Below, in pieces: positions 34,273 to 44,622 of a stretch of 64,000 nt of DNA. Both the position numbers and the translations under genes were made by a program. The DNA is from Neodontobutis hainanensis. Its lineage: Eukaryota > Chordata > Actinopteri > Gobiiformes > Odontobutidae. Each line of letters starts with the position of its first letter. Position 1 is the first letter of the stretch. Below the pieces are notes generated by a model. It was not told the origin of the DNA, searched no databases, and saw only the letters and a list, made by a program, of their open reading frames with translations. The stretch covers positions 1-64,000 of the forward strand of contig JALDNG010002595.1 of NCBI GenBank assembly GCA_024349245.1. The letters are read 5' to 3'.

Positions 34273-34369
34273 TGTTATAGGAATATTTTATATCCTTATA
34301 TTTAACCAGAGAGACATGGAGACAGATTATAATTTAACAAGCAATGGTCAGGCCCCAGTAACTCCAAAT
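34273..34369 (-). repeat. Deleted 5' LTR (copy 1)
   Basis: Starts tgttataggaat like the left LTR, follows it for about 80 bp, jumps to 'cccagtaactccaaa' near the other end of the LTR, and then leaves homology. The terminal roughly 24 bp and any target duplication are lost. Confidence 0.8.
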
Positions 34370-34602
34370 TTTTATCCACCTCAGCACAAAAGGAATTAGG
34401 AACTTTTAGCAGCCCCCTCCCCACACATACAAACAAGCCACCAGCAATTATTCACACACACCCCCCCAACCCCCCTGCAGATTGCTCAGGTAATGACCAT
34501 ATTTACACATGAATTGATGCTAATGATAGCCAAAAGACTAGCCAGTTAGCATCTACTTGGCTAAAGGAGGGTTACAAATCTCTGGGACTTCTAGTGTTAA
34601 CT
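34370..34602. other. Short unassigned spacer
   Basis: A C-rich run (34461-34480) and AT-rich DNA between the LTR remnant and the inverted repeat. No gene recognised. Confidence 0.4.
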
Positions 34603-34884
34603 GAATATATTCTGCACAGTATTTTAACACATGCAAAATTTACTCACCTAGAAACTGGAGCATGGTTCATTTAGTGCAGTTGGATGATTAAAAAGTGATT
34701 TAAACCAGTTGAATTAAACCAAACACAGCTAGTGTTAGCTTTTAGCTAACAGCTAACGATCGTCATTCACAAAACACCAGCAACTAACAAACTAATTAAC
34801 AAAAAACATACTGGCTAAAAAGTTTCAGAAAACATAGATTAACTAAAAACAATCTTTGAATGTAGCAAAAGCTTAATGGTTGCT

Positions 34885-34886
34885 GA

Positions 34887-34934
<48 letters not shown>
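34885..34934. repeat. (ATT)n microsatellite
   Basis: About fifteen tandem att units at the tail of the adjacent minus-strand SINE. Confidence 0.9.
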
Positions 34935-34935
<1 letters not shown>

Positions 34936-35290
34936 GACATTTTATATAGCGCTTTTCTGGGGACACAAAGATGCTTTACGTATCAATTATAAATTCACTA
35001 CACAGTCACACACTGGTGGTGGTAAGCTACATCTGTAGCCAGAGCTGCCCTGGGGCAGACTGACAGAGACGTGGCAGCCAGTCTCTGTCAGTCTCTCTGA
35101 TCATCACCAAATACGCTCACCAAACATTCTCACACATTCATACACCAGTGCCACAGACAGTGGAGGCAAGGAGGGTTAAGTGTCTTGCCCAAGGACACAA
35201 CCACAGTATCAACTGTGGGGAGAGTGGGAATCGTACTGCCAGCCTTCTGGTTGTAGGACGACCGCTCTACCACTGAGCCACTGCGCCCCA
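34935..35290 (-). mobile_element. tRNA-derived SINE, second copy of the 7650 family
   Basis: The minus strand has 'ggctcagtggtagagcggtcgtcc', 'gtgtccttgggcaagacacttaaccc' and 'aaagcgctatataaaatg' in the same order as 7650-7985. It interrupts the left arm of the inverted repeat, so it inserted after the inversion or into one arm only. Confidence 0.7.
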
Positions 35291-35525
35291 ATTTAAAATA
35301 GTTAGGCTTCCGTGAATCTGTTTTCTGTCCATAAATATCCAGCGTCTTCTTCTCCCGAGGGAACAGCGTAGACAACAAGACGGAACGAATGCCAAACCAT
35401 CAGCCACGCCCCTGCGAGCCAACATAGCAGAATAGAGACAGCTGATTGGTCAGTTATTAATCTTAATATCTTGAGTTATGTGAAAAATATCAATAAAATG
35501 ATTATGGGAATAATAAGAATGTGTT

Positions 35526-35704
35526 AAAACCAATGACTGTAGAAGGGTTGGACATAGCAAGCCCGCTTCGGTCTGTGCCTAATAGGAAGTAGGGGTTGGC
35601 TCCATAGACATACATAAGAAAGGCTAGATGTCTCGTCCGCTGTTGGCCAATGGAGGTCGACGTCCGCACCTGGCGGCCATATTGTAACAGGCTGCTTGCT
35701 CACT
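35526..35704. repeat. Repeat ends inside the inverted repeat, left
   Basis: 'tagacatacataagaaaggctagatgtct' pairs with its reverse complement at 37691-37720. 'ccaatgactgtagaagg' also occurs inverted at 41025-41042. It is probably the terminal part of a MITE-like family. Confidence 0.6.
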
Positions 35705-35914
35705 CGTAACATTGTGTTTTAATGGTGCATGTACTTTTAAATAACCATAACTTGCTAAATTTTCTACCGATTTTTAAACAGTTTAGTTTGTTATAAACGT
35801 CAGAGATATACTTATGACACTGCATACTTATGAATAATTATAACCATGGACTTCCATATGAAAATAACATTGAACAGAACATAGAGATGCAATGAATATA
35901 CACACGCCAAGGAA

Positions 35915-35993
<79 letters not shown>

Positions 35994-37636
35994 TTTTATA
36001 ATGTTAATATTATAATAAAATAATTTGAATTATTATGTTTATTTTAACTTCTTGAGGATTGGGCCATTTACTAGGCTTTTCCCTTGACATTGCACTGCGC
36101 CTACTTCAGAGATCACTGTTCCCAGCTATTTTTGCCTACCATCAAATGCCTGACCTCTTTAGAAAACTGAGACCCTGTAGTTTCTTAGGAAACAATCAGA
36201 ATAATTATGTGAAGTACTTGCACAGAGTTATAGAGGCTAGAATATTGTTTTTCTTTCTGTTGGATAACAAGCATCTCAACTGACCACATTTCAGCTTCTA
36301 GGTCTCTTGATATGACTTTAGAAACACAACTGAGCCCAAGCACCAGGTCTTGTAAAGCTGTGTACAAAAGCAGATCAATATAGAATGAAATATGAGTACT
36401 TTAGACCATTGATTTGCCAAGGTATGCTCATGCGTTTTGTAAAATGCCCTATCGAAACTCCCCATAGGACTTTTGGTTACCCAAAACATAGACATAGGCT
36501 ACATAATAAAGGCTTACTGTGTGGTAACCTCTTGGTAACACTCTGAAGTTTCTTGTAGACTATTTCGATTGTATATCAGGGGTTCTGATATAGAATTACT
36601 ACACAAAATATGGAATAATTACACAAAAGTCTATTTATTCATTTGTTGCAGAGGACATATCTACAGCTGACAGGCTTGTAGAGGTGACAATGACAGCTGG
36701 GAGGGACACTGTGTCATCCTGTGCTGTCACATTGCCTCTGCATGGTTTAACAACCCCACACCGGGCCATCAGCTTCCTGAAGATGTACTTGAACTGGCAT
36801 TAGGGTTGTTATTCCAGCCACCTTAAAACAAAAAAAGATATATGGAGTATAGTACACAGATATTCACTACATGCTTTAAAAATGTTTTATGTTTAAAAAA
36901 AACACTAGAACTAGCCACCCCTAAATGATCTTTCCGTATAAATTAAGTTGCATGACATTATCATACAGTTCAGACTGTATCAGTGGTGATAAATTCGGCA
37001 AACAGATACAAATACAGATATTTTTCTATGTACTCAAAATGGTTTGTGACACTTCCAGGTACTGTGTATGTCTTAGGGTTAGGGTTAATGTGCATGTCTT
37101 CAGAAAACACATTTTACAAAAAATAAAAATAATAAGATGTTTTTAACAAACCAAACCTTTTGGAAATCATGTGCAACTTAAGTTATATTGAAAAGAAAGA
37201 GCAATTCTGCCTCTCCCACTGATGTAAAATTGCTGGGTAGCAGCTCAACTGTAACTACTAACGTTAGGTCTCACTCAAAGCCAGCTAATAACTACAACCA
37301 CATTCACAATGACTGTAATTTAGATAAAAATATAGTTGTCATAAAATCGTTATTGGTGTCAGTAAAACTATAACTGAACAGCTCGATGGTGGTCTCAGCC
37401 TTGATAACTTGCACAAGTAACGTTAGCCGTGATACACAACTATGCTGCACTATTAAGTCGTCTTTCGAAAAGAAAAGCTGCAATTTCAACATGTTCACGC
37501 ATCCAGAATTATAGCCACATTATTAACGTTTGTAAGAAATCAAACATTTTGTAAATCCGTCAAGATTTCAGCGAGATAAAAGTATTTATGTTCGTGCAGA
37601 TCACTCACTTTACATCAGGTACCATGGAGTCCCCAG
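35705..37636. other. Loop of the inverted repeat, no gene recognised
   Basis: AT-rich. It contains a TA/CA microsatellite (35918-35994) and a GC-richer patch at 36650-36830 without a readable frame. A double 'ttaggg' at 37073-37084 is too short to be telomeric. Confidence 0.5.
35918..35994. repeat. (TA)n(CA)n microsatellite
   Basis: A TA run followed by a CA run. Confidence 0.92.
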
Positions 37637-38109
37637 AAAGCTTGCCTGTTTCAAGATGGCCGGTGATGCCGTCAGAGACTGCGCTGTGAGACATCTAGCC
37701 TTTCTTATGTATGTCTATGGTTGGCTCCATCAAGCATGACCCTATTGACATCCATTGAAAAATCGGCGGCAATTACGAAGTGACTATTTTTGTCACGGTA
37801 ATCATTCTAATGCTGCCGCCTTTCTTTGATCACATTCTTATTATTCCCGTAATCACTATATTGATATTTGTCACATAACTCATACTATTAAGATTAATAA
37901 CTTACCTATCAAATGCCTCCATTCTGCTATGTCGGCTCGCGGGGGCGTGGCTAATCTCGCTCCCGACATCTTGTAGTTTTAAGCTGCTCTCGGTAAAATA
38001 TATACCGGATATATATGAACAGAAGAGAGACCCAACTATTTTAAATAGGGGAAGTTTAAGCTTTTTGCTACACCCAAAGATTGTTTTTGGTTAGTCTTTG
38101 TTTTCCGAA

Positions 38110-39520
38110 GCTTTTTAGCCAGTATGTCTTCGGTTTTTGTTAATTAGTTTGTTAGTTGCTGCTGTTCATGAATGGAGATCGATTGCTGTTAGCTAAAGGC
38201 TAACGCTAATGCTAGCTGTGTTTGATTTAACTCCGCTGATTTAAATCTTTTTTTCATCGTACAACTGTACTAAATGAACCACGTTCCAGTTTCTAGGTGA
38301 GTGCATTTTTGTATGTCTTAAAATACTGCTCAGAATATATACATTTGTTGTACGTTTGTTAGCTGACCCGAAGGTGGCTGCTAAAGGCATAATTTAGCAT
38401 ACTGCTCCACCGTTTTTACGATAGCTTAATATGATACACTGGACCAAACTTGGTTAATATATATATGATATACGGTCATATCTAACCATCAATTTGTAAG
38501 GAATTAAACATACCGCTCTTATAGTTTTTAGTTAGATAAGGATAAATGTCTCTGACTGAATAAATACTGTGTAGTTCGCAAACACAGTAAATGCCATAAT
38601 ATAATCATAATAATATAAGCAAAAATTAATAGTGGGCTTAATGTACTTTTTTACAAAGATCTGGGTTGTGTCATTTTGGTAAAGACATTTGACACATGCC
38701 TGTTTTATGAAAATAGATATTGTTCTCTCACAGATTTCCTAAAGGTGATGCTGTCGGGATGAGGCTAAAGGTGATACTGAGGCTGATTAGAAGAAAGGCT
38801 CTTGTGGTGTGAGCACTTTGAAGAGGATATTCAGACAAAGGTGAGTGTTACATTACACTACACATTACATTAACCATTACACCTGCAATGCCCACCAACC
38901 TCTGAGACTTTTTACTCTAGAAAACACTTTCCTTACTCTGCAGTCACACATCTCTTAAACATTACTGTAGCTTAAGTGCATGTGTTAGTTTTATATTTGT
39001 ACATTTATCATTTATCAGCCAGGTTTTAAACATGACAGACAGGACCTCTGACCCAGTACAGTTCACATTAACTAAAGTATTATATTTAGGCAAATGATAG
39101 TCCAAATCAAAGTCCACTATTTTCTGAAAAACAGTTCTTACACACACAGTAACACACAGTGAGCTGGTGAATAAAAACTAAGATATGTGTTTTTTTTCTG
39201 TGATTAACAGTACATCTCATGTTCAGAGGTGACTGGGCCCAACAGCAAGACTTGTTTTAAACATAACTTTTTACTTTGTTCTCTGTTTTTGCAGAGCTCC
39301 TCTACAGTTACCCGTCTGCTGCTGCTTTTCGGTCGGACCCAGTCCAGTCAGGTCCAGTACTGTCCAGTTATCGGTCTGCTGCTCTGTTCTTTGACAGTGT
39401 GTGTGTGCTCCTGGACAGTTGACATAGCCCAGCCTCGTCTTCCTCAGCTTCATCCTACATCACATCCTGGTCCATCTACAACTTTACATTTTTTAAATAA
39501 ACTTAAACAAAATAGAATCT
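38110..39520 (+). ncRNA. Candidate three-exon transcript, probably non-coding
   Basis: Exon A ends at 38296 (TTTCTAG|gtgagt), inside the right arm of the inverted repeat; its start is not fixed. Exon B is 38734-38840, between 'ctctcacag' and 'CAAAG|gtgagt'. Exon C starts at 39295 after 'tttttgcag' and ends after AATAAA at 39496-39501. All four internal splice sites are strong. ATGs in exon B are followed quickly by stops; exon C is open for about 100 codons but without homology I recognise. A long non-coding RNA is the simplest reading, and a short protein cannot be excluded. Confidence 0.4.
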
Positions 39521-39699
39521 CCGTTCATTTATGTGCTTCTAGGTTTGAAAGCATATATAAACAGATTTTTAAGATCTTGAATCTGACATAATTTAAACAC
39601 TTTGTTTTTAAATGCACAGAGTTAATAACTTGTAAAAAGGCTTTTTATTTTTTAAAGAAACTTAAATAACATGAAAGTATATGAAAGCAAACAGATAAA

Positions 39700-40360
39700 A
39701 TTTTAAAACATTTATTACTATAGTGTTATTTTAGAATGTCATAAGCAATAGAAGTTATTGTGGAAAAGAATCAGAAATCATAAAACATATTTTTTGTGTA
39801 TTATTAAATTGTAATGATAAAGTAGTGCTGCAAAGATGGAAGGGTTTCTTGAACTTTCAGGTTTCTCCTGAGGTCTTTGACCTGCAGTTGCACAGGTAAG
39901 GAAACTGAAAAACAAAAATCAAAACTGGTTTAACACATATTTACAAAACTACAGCATCTTTGACTACAATTTCTAAATAACCAGTTTCTTAAAAAGGTAT
40001 GCAACATGTCTATTTTAAGTTGAAGAAAACTATCATTAACCACAGATGCTAAGATAGATATACAGAAACTATTATTCTAAATGATCTACTTTATATATTT
40101 TTACAACATACAGTTTATAATTACGAGGCTATCTAATGATAAATAGTTTAGTACTATTGTAAGCTGTAGATGTATTTTAGAACAAAGATGACAACATGGT
40201 GCTTAGTAAAGTAGGAGAATATTAAAAAAAAAACGTAGATAAAAGTAAAATTCACCTGAAGTAGAGCAGCAGCAGAGGCGCAGTGAAGGAGCAGAGATGT
40301 TTTAGCTCAGGTCTCTGTCGGAGACAATAACCGTAGAAGGGGTAAATAATAGTGACCTGA
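39700..40360 (-). CDS. Possible 3' part of an unidentified minus-strand gene
   Basis: The minus strand has an exon-like open stretch, about 40358-40258, between 'cctttcag' and 'CTTCAG|gtgaat'. It reads about VTIIYPFYGYCLRQ and ends in a leucine-rich LLLLYF. It joins in frame to a second stretch starting near 39907 after 'ttttcag' that reads 'FLTCATAGQRPQEKP', with AATAAA on the minus strand near 39711-39716. A possible 5' exon ends at about 40704 (CTTGAG|gtaaat). No start codon is assigned and I do not recognise the protein. The support is splice-site quality and joint openness only. Confidence 0.25.
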
Positions 40361-40739
40361 AAGGGATATATAATCATTAAATTAGATATTGCTTACCTAA
40401 TAATACACTTCCGTTTACCCATATATTATTATATACATAATTTGCGTAAAAATTTAATATAAGAAAGGCAATTAATTTTAATAACTTATGCCATTAGTTA
40501 TTAAAACGAGATTTAGCAATAAAAGGAAACACTGCTCAGGTTACAGTTAACTACTAGCATTTGTTTGCATGCAGGTAACAATGTTTTTAATACCTTAAAA
40601 AATACTTTCAATACTATATGTTATATAGTATATATGTAGTTGCCAATATAGGCCACTATGAGTGAAATTAATGAAATAAAATTACAAATTAATATAACAT
40701 TTACCTCAAGTTAGCCAGCAGTCAAAAATGAAGCAAAGA

Positions 40740-41220
40740 CAGAATGAGCTTGGCTTCGCCCAGTGACTGTAGAAGTCAGTGCCTTCTACCGTCAATGGTT
40801 TCGCCGCTATCTGCAGGACTTTCAACTTTCAACAAGCCCAGTTCTGATTGGCTCGCTGGTTACCATGCTAACGCACTCAAACCTAGCTCATATGCCCAAA
40901 TTAGGGCTTCTGGCTCCAAAAAATCAACATGGCGACCCCACAACGGCTAAAAATGGCGACTGAAATGGGTTCATTTTCGAGGTTTGTAACGCTATGGGTG
41001 ACATCACACTCCTTATGTCCAGCCCTTCTACAGTCATTGGTTAAATTAAGACGGCATAGTTAGAATGATGACTGTAAACAAAAAAGTCACTTTGTAATTG
41101 GTGTCAATTTTTCAGTGGATGTCAGTGGGAGTCAGGCTTGATGCAGCCTACACCTACTTCCTTATTAGCTTTAAACCCGAAGTGAGCTTGCTATGTCCAC
41201 CCCTTCTACCTTCAAAGTTT
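40740..41220. repeat. MITE-like dispersed repeats
   Basis: 'gtgacatcacactccttatgtccagcccttctacagtcattggtt' (40998-41042) matches the inverted family seen at 35530. 41045-41150 aligns with the reverse complement of 37735-37830 ('gtcactttgtaattg', 'tttttcagtggatgtcagtggg'). Confidence 0.55.
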
Positions 41221-41386
41221 AAGACACGGAAAAACAACCTGGTGACGCCAGTTTTATTACGATTCCCGGTTTTACCCACCTCTGCTTACATTTTTTACTT
41301 TCCTGTCTCAATCACGGGATTAATAGTAATTTTGTTTCCCATGACCCACGGGATTCCCGGAAAAATGTCAGCCTCAATCGCAACCC

Positions 41387-41930
41387 TGGCATTTGGGAAA
41401 TGGCATTTATTTCCCAAAGAAATGGCTGCCTCTTCACAGGCTCATTACAACCACAGCTACAAATGTATCAAAAAACAAACTGATAACTTTTTTGGCACTC
41501 GTGTCTAGATAATGCTCAACAAATTTGGGGCCTTTTAGATGAAAACACATTGAGTTTAATCCTTTGGCTCAAAGGGTACGATTTGGGTGGTCACGTCTTT
41601 TCTGTTTGCCCTGAGGTGTCCTATGGATATACCAAGTTTTGTATTTCTACATTGGAAAAAATTACTTTCACTTTCCATAGGCCAAATGTATTTTGTCTTT
41701 TCTAGGGGTCACCACTGAGTCATTTTTCATATTTTTTTTTTCGTGGACTTCAAATACATACATTTTGTCGCCGGGCTTGAATTTTGGGACCAATAAAAAT
41801 GACTTTTCGTGTGTGTTTACTGGGTCAAATTGTGGATAATTTCGGAGAAAAATAAAAACAATAAAAATAAATAAATAACTCGAGCAAAAACAATAGGCCC
41901 TCCCGGTCAACACCGGCTCGGGCCTAACAA
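41387..41930. repeat. Interspersed repeat, copy matching 2040-2580
   Basis: Near-identical to 2040-2580, ending 'ccctcccggtcaacaccggctcgggcctaacaatc'. It marks the left end of recognisable duplication on this side. Confidence 0.8.
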
Positions 41931-42272
41931 TCTGTTTAATTTCAATACTTGGGGGTGTACATGGACAGCGCCCTCTCCAGGACACAGCACGTGGGCTTTT
42001 TTTGCAGCAAAGTTCAACAGAGGATCTACTTTTTGAGAAGACTGCGATTCTTTGGAGCCAGTAGGTACATTCTACAACTGTTTTTCTCAGCTACCATACA
42101 AAGTGTGCTGTCTTACGGAGGCTCGGTCTGGCTCTGTGGCCTCTCAGTCCAGCTCAAGACCAGGATTCAAAGGCTTCTTAACATCTGCTCTAAACTAGAG
42201 GGCCACACTGTTGAGAGCATCTCATATGCTAAGGGCGCCGTGGCCTCCAGGGGTGGCACAAAATTGGTATAA
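41931..42272 (+). pseudogene. LINE reverse-transcriptase C-terminal fragment (copy 2)
   Basis: Duplicate of 2585-2926 with the same 107-codon frame. Differences are few (for example Asn to Tyr after SR, and Val to Glu after SKL). The downstream block is shared to about 42671, where copy 1 turns into the small secreted gene region and this copy turns into other repeats. Confidence 0.7.
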
Positions 42273-42671
42273 AAAAAATCACCTTCAATATAATCAGTGA
42301 AAATTCTCAGTGCTCCAGATATATGTAGGGCGCCTTAACTGACTGACAAAAGGAACAGGGAGCTGCTCACAGAGACATGCTGAGTAGCTGTGCGCTCACA
42401 GACAGACCTGCGTGCTTATGCCTGGGGAGACCACCAGAACAGATGAAATGAGGGTAGAGAATATATTGAACTGTTTGCCCGTTTAAAGTTGTTCAGAAAG
42501 CAGCCTGTTAGCAGCAATACAAAGGAAAACTAACTTTACGTTGCAACAATTTGTTGGCGTTTCAAAAACTCCTCCCTCTGAGCATTACCATGGAGATGCA
42601 GACAAGTGCCTTTGCTCACCAATAGTATCTATATCAGGTGAGCTTTGATAATAAGCTGCTGTTGTATTACT

Positions 42672-43094
42672 ACTGAGTTTTATTTTACTAAAATGAAACA
42701 CATATAGAAGGCTTATGCCAAAACCTGGTTTGTTAAATGAAGGTAGAGCTGTGAAAGTAACATCACAAATAAATCATGATATGAATAGAGAAAAATGGAA
42801 TTATCCCTGTCCTCTGTTGATATTTTAAGTCCACTGGCAAAGGGCTCCCATTATATAGCCTATTTAAGTTGGTGATCACATTTGACTTCTTTAGCTCAAC
42901 TGTTGCAGTGTTGCACCTGTGTGCAGATGCTCTGGGTACAAATGCTGGGTTTGGTCTATTTTTTTTATAAATTCTTTATTTATATTTAAAACAAAAATAG
43001 GATAAGTAATATTGGTCACAATGCAAGGGCGCCGCACAAAATCTCGCCTAGGGCACCACATCGGCCAAGGCCAACTGCATTTTTATCTGATTTT
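42672..43094. repeat. Diverged tandem relative of the following block plus a hAT tail
   Basis: 42719-43040 resembles 43385-43740 in order ('taaatgaaggtagagctgtgaaagtaacatcacaaa', then a tRNA-like 'cttctttagctcaac ... gggtacaaatgctgg'). 43028-43075 ('cgcctagggcaccacatcggccaaggcc') resembles the 3' end of the hAT element at 62672-63922. Confidence 0.55.
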
Positions 43095-43815
43095 TAATTT
43101 CTAGTTTGAGTTTCAGCAACATCCTTGATTACCTCAAATCCTTGGTCCTTGAGTGTAAAAAAAAAACAATTGTAATTAGAGACGAAACGTCTTCACTTGT
43201 TTAAGTCCAGATGCTTTTACTCAAACCTTTTCATCCAGTCTATAGAATCTGGCAAAGATGTGCGACATAGCCCAGCTGGCAGCCGCACAGATGGCCTCCA
43301 CCAAAACCCCCTGAAACAGTGAAACTGTGCCCATGAAGTAGCCATGCCGCACAGTCTCTAGAGTTTAATTTATTCAAATGAGACAAATCTTTGGAACACT
43401 GATTTGTTAAATGAAGATAGAGCTGTAAAAGTAACATCACAAAAAAATTATAAAATAAATAGAGAAAACTGAATTATCCGTCTCCTCTCTTGATATTTCA
43501 GATCCACAGTTAAGTTTAAGAAAATGTGACTTCAAAAGTATTCTATTTCTTTAAGTTGACCATCACGTGTGGCCTCTTTAGCTCGCTTAGTAAAGCGCAC
43601 TACCTGCAGATAACCCAGGTACAAATCGTGGTTTTGGTCTCTGTTCTTTTTAGTCATCAGCCTAGAACTAATTTATATGTTTTACTGTTTTCAAAACAAA
43701 AGTAGCATAAATTAATATTGGTCGTAATGTAAGGAGCACCACATAGTCTACTGTCTACAGCCGTCACAGCAATAAGAAGGAATGAAATAATGAGTAGCGT
43801 AGCCCTGTAGCGGCC
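43095..43815. repeat. Repeat block shared with 5275-5995
   Basis: Near-identical to 5275-5995. Here it is followed after about 45 bp by the duplication corresponding to 19495 onward, so 13.5 kb (kinase and both large minisatellites) is absent at this junction. Confidence 0.8.
43221..43357 (-). pseudogene. Tyrosine-recombinase C-terminal relic (second copy)
   Basis: Same minus-strand frame and the same terminal 'FARFYRLDEKV' as at 5406-5542. Confidence 0.45.
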
Positions 43816-44014
43816 AACAAAATCACGGCTACCCAACCCTGCCTCTCTCAACCATGCCACAGGTGAGTGCACACCTTTTTACACTTCTGTACACACCCAC
43901 ACACCTATGCCCACGTGACCCCCCGCCTCCCTGCACCTGGGCAGCAGACACACAAACACCAGACACTGTGCCCCTATTCACCCACCTATAGGTATAGTTG
44001 TATAGTGTATATAG

Positions 44015-44325
44015 CTGGGTTTGAACAGGTTATAGTTAGTTTTGAACAGGTTATAGTTAGTTTTGAACAGGTTTTAGTTGGCTTTGAACAGGTTTTAGAT
44101 GGATTTAAAAAAGTTTCATTTGGCTTTGAACAGGTTTTAGGTAGTTTTGAACAAGTTTTAAATGGATGTAAACATGTTTCAGTTGGCTTTGAACAGGTTT
44201 TAGTTAGTTTTGAACAGGTTTTAGTTGTCTTTGAGAAGGTTTTAGTTAGTTTTGAACAGGTTTTAGTTAGTTTTGAACTGGTTTTAGTTGTCTTTGAGAA
44301 GGTTTTAGTTGTCAAACCTTTTTGA
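44015..44325. repeat. 21-bp minisatellite (copy 2)
   Basis: Same 'tttgaacaggttttagttagt' units as 19655-19995, with a different unit order and number, so the arrays have changed since duplication. Confidence 0.85.
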
Positions 44326-44338
44326 CTACTGTTAGTGG

Positions 44339-44444
44339 CGGAATGCTGCCCTCTTGTGGTGAATTCCTAAAGTACTTGGTACGTGAGTAGATCCCGTGGA
44401 TGTTTCTTGACATAGCCGAGGCTCTTTCTTTAAATGCTATACAA
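44339..44444 (-). mobile_element. 3' tail of the R4-like LINE (copy 2)
   Basis: Same fragment and end point as 20017-20119, so it predates the duplication. Confidence 0.7.
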
Positions 44445-44486
44445 GAAATATGACATTCTAACGCTCGTGTTTACCCACGTGCGTCG

Positions 44487-44526
44487 GTGCCATGGCAACA
44501 GAATGTCCAAAGAGGGCTTTAAAAGG
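44487..44526 (+). promoter_or_regulatory. X2 promoter: RFX X-box-like site and TATA-like box
   Basis: GTGCCATGGCAAC (44487-44499) and tttaaaagg (44518-44526) are unchanged from copy 1. Downstream, the two leaders differ by a short insertion ('tgggatactgcc'). Confidence 0.45.
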
Positions 44527-44622
44527 CGCTGCGCACAGAATCATTCACCTTTCACTTGAACGCTCGAGTGGGATACTGCCGCGTGACATTCAAACGGACT
44601 TCGCAAAGAAACTCTGAAAATA

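Larger units (their letters stand above)
19495..34369. repeat. Segmental duplication, copy 1
   Basis: Co-linear and highly similar to 43859-64000, apart from copy-specific insertions and deletions. Shared content in order: 21-bp minisatellite, R4 LINE tail, X gene, TAG arrays with a LINE-like spacer, diverged flanking blocks, and the LTR element. The left edge is the shared 'caggtgagtgcacacctttttac'. The right edge is inside a deleted LTR near 34369. Confidence 0.9.
27464..34369 (-). mobile_element. Non-autonomous endogenous-retrovirus-like LTR element (copy 1)
   Basis: Minus-strand element. The 3' LTR is on the left (27464-27833, TGTTATA...TATAACA). The purine tract aaagagggggaaa (minus strand) sits directly inside it. 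A primer-binding site and a partial 5' LTR are on the right. The roughly 6.4 kb interior has no frame recognisable as gag, protease, polymerase or envelope. It is therefore either a large non-autonomous derivative or so decayed that its genes cannot be read. The right LTR has an internal deletion of nearly 300 bp. Confidence 0.8.
34603..38341. repeat. Large imperfect inverted repeat
   Basis: Left arm 34603-35526 and right arm 37843-38341 are reverse complements over several blocks. Examples are 'actcacctagaaactgg' (left) against 'ccagtttctaggtgagt' (right), 'ttagctaacagctaac' against 'gttagctaaaggctaac', and 'gccacgccc..gcgagcc.acatagcagaat' against its complement. The left arm is lengthened by a SINE and an ATT run. 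An inner pair (35580-35704 and 37637-37740) is also inverted. Both arms carry the same exon end and splice donor facing outward. Confidence 0.8.

Noticed and set aside
37070..37090. Telomere-like 'ttagggttaggg'
   Set aside because: Only about two units; too short to mean an interstitial telomere.
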